64,000 bases of DNA, from NCBI RefSeq assembly GCF_900110955.1, contig NZ_FOFR01000005.1, forward strand, positions 62,001 to 126,000. Direction: 5' to 3'. Every line of letters starts with the position of its first letter. The stretch's first letter is position 1. This DNA is from Lentzea xinjiangensis. Lineage in GTDB: Bacteria; Actinomycetota; Actinomycetes; Mycobacteriales; Pseudonocardiaceae. This document shows, piece after piece, positions 1 through 49,745 of this stretch. The translations under genes and the position numbers were made by a program. Below the pieces are notes generated by a model. The model saw only the letters and a program-made list of their open reading frames with translations. It was not told where the DNA came from and did no database searches.

Positions 1-12875
<12,875 letters not shown>

Positions 12876-12898
12876 GCGCTTCCTTCTCGGATCGCCCG

Positions 12899-40585
<27,687 letters not shown>

Positions 40586-40620
40586 TGTCCGTCCTCATTT
40601 CGTGCGGGCAACACTGTGTT

Positions 40621-43600
40621 CTACGAGAGGTCGAGCAACTCGTCGTCGATGATGGTCAGGAGGTCCTCGACGGAGACGTCGCGGAGGTCGTCGTCCGAAG
40701 TGGACGCCGGCTTCCGCAGGCGCCCCAGCAGCTTCTCCAAGCGTTCGCGGATCGCGTCGTGGTCGGCGGCGGGGGCGGCGGCGACGGCGGCCTCGAGGCG
40801 GGCCAGCTCCGCCAGCGCGGAGCCCTCCACCGGCGAGGAGAGCCCGGCCAGCAGGTGCTCGGCGACCAGGCGCGGCGTCGGGTGGTCGAAGACCAGGGCG
40901 GAGGGCACCGGCAGGCCCGTCGCGGTCCTCAGCCGGTCGCGCATCTCCACGGCGGTCAGCGAGTCGAAGCCCTGGTCGCGGAACGCCTTGTCCGCGTGGA
41001 TCGACTCGGCACCGGAGTGGCCGAGCACCGCGGCGGCCTCGGACCGCACCAGGTCCAGCAGCAGGCGCGCCCGGTCGGCCTCCGCGAGGCCCGCGAGCTT
41101 CTCCTGCAACGCGACCTCGGCACCGGCGGTGTCCTCGCCGGCCGACAGCGCGGCGATCGCCTCGGGGATCGCGGAGAACAGCGGCGAGGGGCGTGACGCG
41201 GTGAAGCCCGGCGCGAACCTGGCCCAGTCGGTGTTCGTGACGGTCAGCACGGTCTCGCCGTCCGCCACCGCCTGCGCCAGCGCGCTCAGCGCCGGCTCCG
41301 GGTCCATCGGCAGCACGCCGTGGCGGCGCAGCTGGTCGTAGGCGTGCGGGTCGGTCGCCATGCCGGCCTCGGCCCACGCGCCCCACTGCACGGACGTGGC
41401 CGCGAGGCCCTGGCCGCGGCGGAACTGCGCCAGGCCGTCCAGGTAGGCGTTCGCGGCCGAGTACGCGGGCTGGCCGCCACTGCCCCACGCGGCCGCGCCG
41501 GACGAGAACAGCACGAACGCGTCGAGGTCGCCGGTCAGCTCGTGCAGGTTGCGCGCCGACACCGCCTTGGCGCGCAGCACGTTCGCGAGCTGCTCGGCCG
41601 TGAGCGACGACAGGGGCGCGTCGCCGGAGTCGATGCCGGCGCAGTGCACGACGGCGGTCAGGCCGGGCAGCCGCGCCAGCAGCTCCTCGACGGCGGCGCG
41701 GTCGGCGACGTCGCAGGCCTCGACCGAGACCTCGGCGCCGAAGCCCTCCAGCTGTGCCACCAGGTGCTCGACGCCAGGGGTGGCCCGGCCGCGGCGGGAG
41801 GTCAGGACGATGTGCGAGGCGCCGCGCGCCGCGACGGAGCGGGCCACGAACCCGCCCAGCGCACCGGTGCCGCCGGTGATCAGGACGGTGCCGGACGGCG
41901 TCCAGTCCCCGCCGTGGTCACCGCGCGGCGCCGGCACGAGACGACGGGCGAACACACCGTTGCCGCGCACCGCGATCTGGTCCTCGCCCAGCGAGTTCGT
42001 CAGCGCCGCCTGCAATCCCTGCGCGATCTGGCCGTCCACGCTGCCGGGCAGGTCGACCAGGCCGCCCCAGCGGCGCGGCAGCTCCAGTGCGGCGACCCGG
42101 CCGAGACCCCACAGCGCGGTCTGCACCGGCGACGTCACGATGTCGCCGTACCCGGTCGACACGGCGCCGCGCGTGACCGTCCACACCGGAGCGTCGATGC
42201 CCTCCAGGGCCCGCAGCAGCTCCACCGTCGCGGTCAGCGGCCACGGCACCTCGCCGGAGCCGAAGTCGTCGGAGACGCCGAGCAGCGACACGACACCGGT
42301 GAACTCCCGGCCGGCGAGCCCGGCGACCTCGTCCGGGGTGACGGCGACGCCACCGAGGACGTCCACGACGTCGCGCGTCCAGGTGTCCCGCTCCCCCGGC
42401 GGGACGACGACCAGCCACGACCCGGTGAACGCCCCGGACAGCGACAGCCGGCTCCACGACTCCCGGTACCGCCAGGAGTCCACGACGGACTGGGAGCGCT
42501 GCCGGGTCCGCCACGTCGCGAGGGCCGGGACCACGGCCGCGGCCACGTCGGGGTCGAGGTCCAGCGCGGTCGCCAGCTCGTCGTTCTCGACGAGCTGCCA
42601 GAACGCCGTGTCGAGCGGGTCGGCGCCGCTCGCCGGGACCTCGGGCTCCGGCCAGAACCGCGCACGCTGGAACGGGTACGTCGGCAGGTCGACCCGGACC
42701 GCGCCGGTGCCCTCGAACAGCACGGACCAGTCGACCGGCACACCCGCGACGTGCAGGCGCGCCAGCGCCGACACCGCGGAAGCCTCCTCGGGCCGTTCGC
42801 GGCGCAGCAGCGGCACGACGACGGTGTCCAGCGGCACCGCGCCGGTCTCGGTCATCTCCGCCACCAGCGCCGACAGCACCCCGTCGGGGCCGAGCTCCAG
42901 GAACGCCGACACGCCCTGCCGGCCCAGCGCCCGCACGCCGTCGGCGAACCGCACGGCCTCGCGGACGTGCCGCACCCAGTACTCCGGCGCGGTGAGCTGC
43001 CCGCGCACGGCGGGCTGCCCGGTCACGTTCGACACGACCGGGATCTGCGGCTCGGAGAACGACAGTCCCTCGACGACCGCGCGGAAGTCGTCCAGCATCG
43101 GGTTCATCAAGGGCGAGTGAAACGCATGGCTGACCGGGAGACGCTTAGTCTTGCGGTCGGCGAACCGGCCGGCGAGCTCCGCCACCGCGTCCTCGGCGCC
43201 CGCGACGACCACCGACCGCGGCCCGTTGATCGCCGCCACGGACACGGCGGGCCCCAGCAGCGGCAGCACTTCCTCCTCCGTGGCCTGCAGCGCGACCATC
43301 GCGCCCCCCGGCGGCAGCGCCTGCATCAACCGCGACCGCGCGTCCACCAGCCGGCACGCGTCGCGCAGCGAGAACACCCCGGCCACGTGCGCGGCGGCGA
43401 TCTCGCCGATCGAGTGCCCGCCCACGAAGTCCGGCCGCACGCCGAAGGACCGCGCCAGCCGGAACAGCGCGACCTCGACGGCGAACAGCGCCGGCTGCGT
43501 GTAGCGGGTCTCGTTCAGCGCGTCGGCGTCGTGGCCCCACATCACGTCGCGCAGCGCGGGGTCCAGGTGTTCCAGCACCTCGTCGAAAGCGGAGGCGAAC

Positions 43601-46600
43601 ACCGGGAACCGCTCGTAGAGCTCCCGGCCCATGCCGAGCCGCTGCGCGCCCTGTCCGGAGAACAGCACGGCCAGCGGCCGTTCGCAGGCGACCCCGCGCG
43701 CGATCTCCGCGCCGTCGACGACGACCGCGCGGTGCTCGAGCAGCGTCCGCGTCGACACCAGCGTCGCCGCCACGTCGAGCGCCGGGGCCTGCACCGAGCG
43801 GATCCGCTCCAGCTGCGCGTCCAGCGCGGCGGAGGTCTTGGCCGACACCACCCACGGCACCACCGAGGGAACGGAGGTCGGCTCCTGCGGCGTCACCTCG
43901 GTCTCGGGCGCCTGCTCCAGGATCACGTGCGCGTTCGTGCCGGAGACACCGAAGGCGGACACGCCGGCACGTCGTTTGCGCGAGACGGCGGGCCACGGCT
44001 GTTCCGCGGTCAGCAGCGCGACCCGGCCGCTGCTCCACTCGACGTGGCTGGACGGCTCGGTCACGTGCAACGTGCGCGGCAGGACGCCGTGCCGCAACGC
44101 CATCACCATCTTGATCACACCGGCGACGCCCGCGGCGGCCTGCGTGTGGCCGAGGTTCGACTTCACCGATCCCAGCCACAGCGGCACGTCGCGGTCCTGG
44201 CCGTAGGTCGCGAGCAGCGCCTGCGCCTCGATCGGGTCGCCCAGGGTCGTGCCGGTGCCGTGCGCCTCGACCGCGTCGACGTCCGAAGTGGACAGTCCGG
44301 CGGAGGCCAGGGCCTGGCGGATGACCCGTTGCTGCGACGGGCCGTTGGGCGCGGTCAGACCGTTGGACGCGCCGTCCTGGTTGATCGCCGAGCCGCGCAG
44401 CACGGCGAGGACCTGGTGGCCGTTGCGCAGCGCGTCCGAGAGCCGTTCCATGATCACCAGCCCGGCGCCCTCCGACCAGCCGGTGCCGTCGGCGGAGTCG
44501 GAGAACGCCTTGCAGCGCCCGTCCGCGGACAGCCCGCCCTGCCGGGAGAACTCCACGAACGTCTGCGGCGTCGACATGATCGTCACGCCGCCCGCGAGCG
44601 CGATCGACGACTCGCCCGACCGCAGCGACTGCGCGGCCCAGTGCAGCGCGACCAGGGACGAGGAGCAGGCGGTGTCGACGGTGACCGCCGGGCCCTGCAA
44701 TCCCAGGGTGTACGCCACGCGGCCGGAGACGACGCTGCCCGCGGTCCCGGTCGTCCAGTAGCCCTCGGTGCCCGCGGGCGCGTCCAGCAGCCCGGCGCCG
44801 TAGTCGTGGTACATCACGCCGGCGAACACGCCGCCGTTGGTGCCGCGCAACGAGGCCGGGTCGATGCCCGCCCGTTCCAGGGCCTCCCACGACACCTCCA
44901 GCAGCAGCCGCTGCTGCGGGTCCATCGCGAGCGCCTCGCGGGGCGAGATCCCGAAGAACTCGGCGTCGAAGTCGGCGGCGTCGTGGAGGAAACCGCCCGA
45001 GCGCGTGTGCGAGGCGCCGTCGAAGAGCTTCTCCAGGTCCCAGTTGCGGTCGGTGGGGAACGGCGACACGACGTCCGCGCCCGACACCACCAGCCGCCAC
45101 AGGTCCTCCGGCGACGACACCCCGCCGGGGTAGCGGCAGGCCATGCCGATGATCGCGATCGGCTCGTCCGGCGCGGACCGCGCCACCTCCGGCGACGGGA
45201 CGGAGGCGCGCTCCCCCAGGAGCTGGGCCCGCAGGTGCCGGGCCAGCACCACGGGGGTCGGGTAGTCGAACGCGACCGGCGCGGACAGGTGCAGGCCCGT
45301 CGCCGCGGTCAGCCGGTTGCGCAGGTCCACCGCGGTCACCGAGGTCAGGCCGAGCTCGCGGAAGGTCTTCTTCGGCTCCGCGCGTTCCGCGCCGGTCAGC
45401 CCCAGCACGCCCGCGACCTCGGTGCGCACCAGGTTGAGCAGGAAGATGTCCTGCTCCTCCGGCGACATGGCGACCAGCCGCTGCCGTAACGCCGACAGGT
45501 CGCGCTCGTCCGGTGTGGCGAGCCGCGCGGACACGTCAATCAGGCCGCGCAGCAGCGCCGGCACCTCGGTCGAGGCCGTCTGCTCGCGCAGCGCGGCGCT
45601 GTTGATGCGCATGATCACGGCCTGCGCCAGGCCCGCGGAGGTCGCGACGTCGAACATCGCGGCGAACTCCTGCGTCGACAGCTCGCCCACCCGCGACGCC
45701 GTGGTCGGCGCGTCCGTCGACCCGACCGCGAGGAACGTCGCCGCCAGCTCCCGCTTGCGGCGGTAGCGGGCCAGCGCGTCGAGGAACGAGTTGGCCGCGG
45801 CCTGCTCACCGGAGCCGACCAGGCCGAGCGCTCCGGCGACCGTGCACAGCATGACGAACGCGCTGACGTCGCCGGACTTCGTGAGCTGGTGCAGGTTCAC
45901 CGCTCCGTCCACGATGGAGCGGAAGACGTCCTCGCGCGGCACCGTCGGCGACGGCTTCGCCGGGTGCTCGCCCTCGGCGTGCACGACCGCGGTGATCGGC
46001 CGCTTCAGCTTGCCGAGCACCTCGGCGAGCGCGGCCCGGTCGGTGACGTCGCAGGCCGCCACCGCGACCTTCGCGCCCAATGCGGCCAGCTCCGACTCGA
46101 GCCGTGCGGTGGCCTCGTCGGCGCGGCCGCGCTGGCTGATCAGCAGCAGGTGCCGGGCGCCGTAGGCGGCCACGAGGTGCCTGGTCAGCGCGGCACCCAT
46201 CCTGCCGTCCGCGCCGCTCACGACGACCGTGCGCCGGGGGTCGATCCGCAGCGCGTCGTCGCTGTCGACCGACGCCGACACGCGCTTGAGCCGCGGGATC
46301 AGCGCGATGCCCGACCGGATGGCGAGCTGCGGTTCGCCGGCGGCGACCGCGAACGGCAGCACCCCGGCCGAGGTGGGCAGGTCGTCGATGTCGAGGAGCG
46401 TGAACCGGTTCGGGAACTCGACCTGCAACGACCGCATCAGGCCCCACACCGGCGCGTGCACGAGGTCGCGCACGTCCTCGACACCGGCCGCGACCGCGTT
46501 GCGCGTCAGCACGACGAGGCGCGAGTGCGCGAACCGGTCCTCGTTCACCCACCGCCGCAGCACGCCGCCGACCTCGTGCAACGCCTTCTGCGCCGCCGCC

Positions 46601-48420
46601 GTCAGCCTGCCCCCGGTGTCCATGTCGTCGGGGCAGCACAGCACCACCACGTCCGGCACGGACTCACCGTCCACAAGGGACATATGGAGCGCGGCCGCGT
46701 CGGCGTGGGTGGCGACGTGCGCGCCGGCCGACGCGAGGGAGGCGGTCAGGCCGAACACGTCGGGGCCGACGACGGCCCAGCGCTTCGCCGGCTCCAGGCC
46801 GCTGGTGCGCACCGACGGCATCGGCGCCCAGTCCATGCGCAGCAACGACTCGTGCTGCCCTCCGCTCGCCGCCCGCAGCCGGGCCGGCCGGTCGAGCAGC
46901 ACGTGCCGCGTGATCTTGCCGGAGGTCGTGCGCGGGATGTGGTCGATCTCGTAGAGCTCCTCCGGCACCTTGAAGTTCGACAGCTGCTCGCGGCAGGCGT
47001 CGTAGAGGAGCACGGGGTCGAAGCCCTGCTTGCCGGGCACGACGAACGCGATCGGCACCTCGCCGAGGATGTCGTGCGGCTTGCCGACCACCGCGGCGTC
47101 GGCGACGCCGGGCACCTTGAGCAGCACCTCCTCCACCTCGCCTGGGTGGATGTTCTCGCCGCCGCGGATGATCAGCTCCTTCACGCGGCCGGTGATCGTG
47201 AGGTAGCCGTAGACGTCGCGCCGGGCCAGGTCGCCGGTGCGGTACCAGCCGTTCGGCATCGCCTGCGCCGTCGCCTCCGGCTGGTTGTGGTAGCCCGCCA
47301 TGAGGCTCGGGCCGCGCACCCACACCTCGCCCTCGACCTCGGCGTCCACGTCGACGGAGGTGTCCGGGTCGACCAGCCGCACCTGCAGCCCCGGCACCGG
47401 CAGGCCCACCGAGCCCGGCAGCCTGGTGCCGTGCGTCCAGTTCACCGCGATCAGGCCGCACGTCTCGGTGCTGCCGTACCCGTCGAGCAGCGGGACGCCG
47501 AACAGCGCCTCGAACTCCACGCGCAACGCCGACGGGCACGCGGCACCCGCGGTGAGGCACCGGGTGAGCGCGCTCGACGAGACCTCGCGCGTGCGCGCGA
47601 CCTGCAGCAGGTGGTGGTACATGGCGGGAACACCGCACAGGAAGGTGTAGTCGTCGCCTTCCAGCGCGGTCAGCACCTCGTCGGCCGCGAACCCGTCGAG
47701 GATGCGCGCCGAGGCGCCGACCGCGGTGACGCCGACGACGCACAGCACGTGCGCGAGCGAGTGGTGCAACGGCAACGGCCACAGCACCCTGTCGTCCGGG
47801 TTCAGGCCGACGACGGGGGCGTAGCAGGCGGCGACCGACCACAGGCAGCTGCGCTGGGTCGAGAGCACGCCCTTGGGCTTGCCGGTGGTGCCGGAGGTGT
47901 AGAGCATGAACGCCACGTCGTCCAGGCTCTGGTCGTCGCGCGCCGCGACAGCCGGGTCCTTCGTCGTCAGGTCGTGGTAGGAGGAGATGGGACCACCGCG
48001 CGGGATCGGTTCGTCGCCGCTCACGACCACCTGGAGGTAGGGGCGGCCCGGCAGCAGCTTGCGGACCTGGTCGAGGTGCGCGACGTCGGTGATGACGACG
48101 CGCGCGCCGCTGTCGTCCAGCACGTAGGCGAGCTCGGCGTCGGCGGAGTGCGGGTTGAACGGCACCGCGACCGCGTTCGCGCGCGTGATCCCCAGGTAGC
48201 TCTCGATGGTGTCGACGCCGTTGCCCAGGAAGATCAGCGCCCGGTCCCCCGGTTGCAGCCGCAGCGCGGCGAGGTGCCCGCCGAGCCGCCGGGTCCGCCG
48301 CTCCAGCTCCGCGTACGTGACCGCGCGGCGCGAGTCCGCGAACGCGACCTTCTCCGGCGTGTTCGCGGCGTGGTGTCGCAGCAGCTCGGACAACGGCCGG
48401 ATGAGCTCGGTTCGAAACAT
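40621..48420 (-). CDS. Loading polyketide synthase: CoA-ligase/degenerate KR/ACP plus module 1
   Basis: This 2,599-residue protein starts the assembly line. Residues about 1-520 are an adenylate-forming ligase (LYTSGTTGKPKG near 175, YGSTETCG, YRTGDLARRD, GRVKELIIRGGENIHP and the C-terminal TTSGKITRH lysine), expected to activate an aryl acid and load it on the ACP. Residues about 530-960 are a ketoreductase fold that has lost its NADPH loop (SGADGRMG) and catalytic Ser and Tyr (LCTVAG, GEQAAAN), so it is structural only. The loading ACP has GLTS instead of GFDS. Module 1 follows. The divergent chorismatase operon strongly suggests a hydroxybenzoate starter. ATG at 48420 is preceded by GGGAG. 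The acidic C-terminal tail matches a docking domain for the next synthase, 35 bp downstream. Confidence 0.96.
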   Translation of the reverse strand: MFRTELIRPLSELLRHHAANTPEKVAFADSRRAVTYAELERRTRRLGGHLAALRLQPGDRALIFLGNGVDTIESYLGITRANAVAVPFNPHSADAELAYVLDDSGARVVITDVAHLDQVRKLLPGRPYLQVVVSGDEPIPRGGPISSYHDLTTKDPAVAARDDQSLDDVAFMLYTSGTTGKPKGVLSTQRSCLWSVAACYAPVVGLNPDDRVLWPLPLHHSLAHVLCVVGVTAVGASARILDGFAADEVLTALEGDDYTFLCGVPAMYHHLLQVARTREVSSSALTRCLTAGAACPSALRVEFEALFGVPLLDGYGSTETCGLIAVNWTHGTRLPGSVGLPVPGLQVRLVDPDTSVDVDAEVEGEVWVRGPSLMAGYHNQPEATAQAMPNGWYRTGDLARRDVYGYLTITGRVKELIIRGGENIHPGEVEEVLLKVPGVADAAVVGKPHDILGEVPIAFVVPGKQGFDPVLLYDACREQLSNFKVPEELYEIDHIPRTTSGKITRHVLLDRPARLRAASGGQHESLLRMDWAPMPSVRTSGLEPAKRWAVVGPDVFGLTASLASAGAHVATHADAAALHMSLVDGESVPDVVVLCCPDDMDTGGRLTAAAQKALHEVGGVLRRWVNEDRFAHSRLVVLTRNAVAAGVEDVRDLVHAPVWGLMRSLQVEFPNRFTLLDIDDLPTSAGVLPFAVAAGEPQLAIRSGIALIPRLKRVSASVDSDDALRIDPRRTVVVSGADGRMGAALTRHLVAAYGARHLLLISQRGRADEATARLESELAALGAKVAVAACDVTDRAALAEVLGKLKRPITAVVHAEGEHPAKPSPTVPREDVFRSIVDGAVNLHQLTKSGDVSAFVMLCTVAGALGLVGSGEQAAANSFLDALARYRRKRELAATFLAVGSTDAPTTASRVGELSTQEFAAMFDVATSAGLAQAVIMRINSAALREQTASTEVPALLRGLIDVSARLATPDERDLSALRQRLVAMSPEEQDIFLLNLVRTEVAGVLGLTGAERAEPKKTFRELGLTSVTAVDLRNRLTAATGLHLSAPVAFDYPTPVVLARHLRAQLLGERASVPSPEVARSAPDEPIAIIGMACRYPGGVSSPEDLWRLVVSGADVVSPFPTDRNWDLEKLFDGASHTRSGGFLHDAADFDAEFFGISPREALAMDPQQRLLLEVSWEALERAGIDPASLRGTNGGVFAGVMYHDYGAGLLDAPAGTEGYWTTGTAGSVVSGRVAYTLGLQGPAVTVDTACSSSLVALHWAAQSLRSGESSIALAGGVTIMSTPQTFVEFSRQGGLSADGRCKAFSDSADGTGWSEGAGLVIMERLSDALRNGHQVLAVLRGSAINQDGASNGLTAPNGPSQQRVIRQALASAGLSTSDVDAVEAHGTGTTLGDPIEAQALLATYGQDRDVPLWLGSVKSNLGHTQAAAGVAGVIKMVMALRHGVLPRTLHVTEPSSHVEWSSGRVALLTAEQPWPAVSRKRRAGVSAFGVSGTNAHVILEQAPETEVTPQEPTSVPSVVPWVVSAKTSAALDAQLERIRSVQAPALDVAATLVSTRTLLEHRAVVVDGAEIARGVACERPLAVLFSGQGAQRLGMGRELYERFPVFASAFDEVLEHLDPALRDVMWGHDADALNETRYTQPALFAVEVALFRLARSFGVRPDFVGGHSIGEIAAAHVAGVFSLRDACRLVDARSRLMQALPPGGAMVALQATEEEVLPLLGPAVSVAAINGPRSVVVAGAEDAVAELAGRFADRKTKRLPVSHAFHSPLMNPMLDDFRAVVEGLSFSEPQIPVVSNVTGQPAVRGQLTAPEYWVRHVREAVRFADGVRALGRQGVSAFLELGPDGVLSALVAEMTETGAVPLDTVVVPLLRRERPEEASAVSALARLHVAGVPVDWSVLFEGTGAVRVDLPTYPFQRARFWPEPEVPASGADPLDTAFWQLVENDELATALDLDPDVAAAVVPALATWRTRQRSQSVVDSWRYRESWSRLSLSGAFTGSWLVVVPPGERDTWTRDVVDVLGGVAVTPDEVAGLAGREFTGVVSLLGVSDDFGSGEVPWPLTATVELLRALEGIDAPVWTVTRGAVSTGYGDIVTSPVQTALWGLGRVAALELPRRWGGLVDLPGSVDGQIAQGLQAALTNSLGEDQIAVRGNGVFARRLVPAPRGDHGGDWTPSGTVLITGGTGALGGFVARSVAARGASHIVLTSRRGRATPGVEHLVAQLEGFGAEVSVEACDVADRAAVEELLARLPGLTAVVHCAGIDSGDAPLSSLTAEQLANVLRAKAVSARNLHELTGDLDAFVLFSSGAAAWGSGGQPAYSAANAYLDGLAQFRRGQGLAATSVQWGAWAEAGMATDPHAYDQLRRHGVLPMDPEPALSALAQAVADGETVLTVTNTDWARFAPGFTASRPSPLFSAIPEAIAALSAGEDTAGAEVALQEKLAGLAEADRARLLLDLVRSEAAAVLGHSGAESIHADKAFRDQGFDSLTAVEMRDRLRTATGLPVPSALVFDHPTPRLVAEHLLAGLSSPVEGSALAELARLEAAVAAAPAADHDAIRERLEKLLGRLRKPASTSDDDLRDVSVEDLLTIIDDELLDLS
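40855..45170 (-). other. PKS module 1: KS-AT(malonyl)-KR(A-type)-ACP
   Basis: Approximate limits: KS 45170-43910 ([15 protein letters not shown]); AT 43690-42760 (GHSIG, HAFHS; malonyl); KR 41890-41200 with GGTGALG, no LDD and [12 protein letters not shown] (A1-type); ACP 41075-40860 ([10 protein letters not shown]). Predicted product is a 3-aryl-3-hydroxypropionyl thioester, leaving a benzylic hydroxyl because no DH is present. Confidence 0.92.
45190..48420 (-). other. Loading module: acyl-CoA ligase - inactive KR - ACP
   Basis: Ligase about 48420-46890, dead KR about 46860-45540, ACP about 45450-45200. CoA-ligase/ACP loaders are known for aryl or cycloalkyl carboxylic starters in polyene and immunosuppressant synthases. 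The conserved KR-like spacer here lacks every catalytic residue, so reduction of the starter is not predicted. Confidence 0.88.
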
Positions 48421-48687
48421 GCCGACGGCGCTCCCTATTTCCTGGCGACGAGGCTTGCACCTCGGGCGATGCTAGCCTCGGCCTCCTCGCGCCGGTAAGT
48501 AGGAAATCCCCTAGCACCCCCCTAGCACCCCCCTATCCTCCGGCCCGGAACTGCTTTCCCCTCGCCGACGAGTTTTGCGGAGCCCGGCCGGTGCTAATCT
48601 TTGATCACCGGCCCGGAAGAGAAGTGCCGAAGAAATAAAGGCTTCACTCCGCACAATGATTTATCGACTCCTCGGAGGGGCATTCAA
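48421..48687. promoter_or_regulatory. Divergent promoter region between synthase operon and chorismatase operon
   Basis: This 267-bp gap must hold promoters for both operons. At 48511-48532 there are two perfect tandem copies of CTAGCACCCCC followed by a third CTA, an 11-bp period close to one helical turn, suited to a cooperative regulator. A plausible -10 for the rightward operon is TAATCT at 48595-48600. The 90 bases before the chorismatase start are unusually AT-rich for this window. The LAL regulator encoded at 53106-55844 is the obvious candidate binder; this is inference. Confidence 0.55.
48511..48535. repeat. Tandem 11-bp repeat CTAGCACCCCC
   Basis: Two exact adjacent copies (48511-48521, 48522-48532) and a partial third (CTA) lie in the divergent promoter. 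On the other strand it reads GGGGGTGCTAG. Candidate operator for the pathway regulator. Confidence 0.7.
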
Positions 48688-49710
48688 ATGACTCAGGCGC
48701 AGCAGGCGGTGAGCCTTCCCGGCTCGATCTTCACCGGCCTGACCGAAGTCAGCGACATCGCGGCCGACGGAAACGTCCTCGGAGTTGTCAACTACACGAC
48801 CGAGTGCACCGGCCCGCGCGTCGAGAATGGTCTCCTCACGCTGGACCTGCACATGGCCGCCGACGCCGGCGAGGCATTCGCGGAGGTCTGGACGACCACC
48901 GGGCCCGTCGAGACCGGCGAGCACCACGGCGTCGTCTACGCCCACGACGGCGAGTACCTCCTCATCGCCGGCCGGATCGCCCCGACGGGCCGCTACACCG
49001 ACGACACCCGGTCGGCCTACGTCGCGGCGCTCGACCTGATGGACACGCTCGGCTACAAGAACTGCTTCCGCATGTGGAACTTCATCAACCACATCAACGC
49101 CGACAACTGCGAGGGCCTCGAGATCTACCGGGACTTCTGCAAGGGCCGCGCGGAGGCGTTCGAGCTCTTCCACTTCGGCGACCAGGAGGTGCCGAGCGCG
49201 ACCGGGATCGGGTCGCTGGGCGGCGGTATCGCGTTCTACTTCCTCGCCTCCCGCTCCGCCGCGCTCACGTCGGTGGAGAACTCCAAGCAGATGGCCGCCT
49301 ACCACTACCCGAGGCAGTACGGCCCCCGCCCGCCCAAGTTCGCGCGGGCCACCTACCTCGCCTCCACGCACACCGACCGCAGGTCAGGGCAGATCTACGT
49401 GGCCGGCACCGCCAGCATCCGCGGCCACGAGACGCTGCACGCCGGTGACATCGCCGCGCAGGTGAAGCTGTCACTGGACAACATCGAGCACCTGATCTCC
49501 GACGAGAACCTGGCGGACTACGAGATCGCGCAGGGCAACTCCCTGCTCGACCTCGACAACATCAAGGTCTACGTCCGGCACCGCTCCGACATCCCGCTCG
49601 TGCGCAGGATGTGCGAGGAGCGCTTCTCCCCGAACGCCCGCGTCCAGTACCTCAACGTCGACGTCTGCCGCTCCGATCTCCTCGTGGAGATCGAGGGCGT
49701 CGTCGCCTGA
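48688..49710 (+). CDS. Chorismatase, probably 3-hydroxybenzoate-forming (Hyg5-like)
   Basis: A 340-residue protein of the FkbO/Hyg5 chorismatase family, which hydrolyses chorismate to either a dihydroxycyclohexadiene carboxylate (FkbO, RapK) or 3-hydroxybenzoate (Hyg5). Family landmarks include GYKNCFRMWNFINHIN (about 122-137), ARATYLAST, GTASIRGHETLHAGD (about 240-254) and CRSDLLVEIEG at the C-terminus. From memory of published comparisons, Gly240 and Cys327 mark the 3-hydroxybenzoate type; this protein has Gly at 240 and Cys at 327 in its own numbering. I chose the ATG at 48688 because GGAGGGG precedes it closely; an upstream in-frame start lacks such a site. It heads an operon with DAHP synthase and a flavin hydroxylase and diverges from the loading synthase whose starter it presumably makes. 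Confidence 0.92.
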   Translation: MTQAQQAVSLPGSIFTGLTEVSDIAADGNVLGVVNYTTECTGPRVENGLLTLDLHMAADAGEAFAEVWTTTGPVETGEHHGVVYAHDGEYLLIAGRIAPTGRYTDDTRSAYVAALDLMDTLGYKNCFRMWNFINHINADNCEGLEIYRDFCKGRAEAFELFHFGDQEVPSATGIGSLGGGIAFYFLASRSAALTSVENSKQMAAYHYPRQYGPRPPKFARATYLASTHTDRRSGQIYVAGTASIRGHETLHAGDIAAQVKLSLDNIEHLISDENLADYEIAQGNSLLDLDNIKVYVRHRSDIPLVRRMCEERFSPNARVQYLNVDVCRSDLLVEIEGVVA

Positions 49711-49745
49711 CCCCGCCGGCCGAACCAGGACCAGGAGCGAGACCG

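Noticed and set aside
48601..48687. In-frame 29-residue N-terminal extension of the chorismatase
   Set aside because: No ribosome site at the upstream start, AT-rich composition, and GGAGGGG just before the ATG at 48688 with family-typical length.
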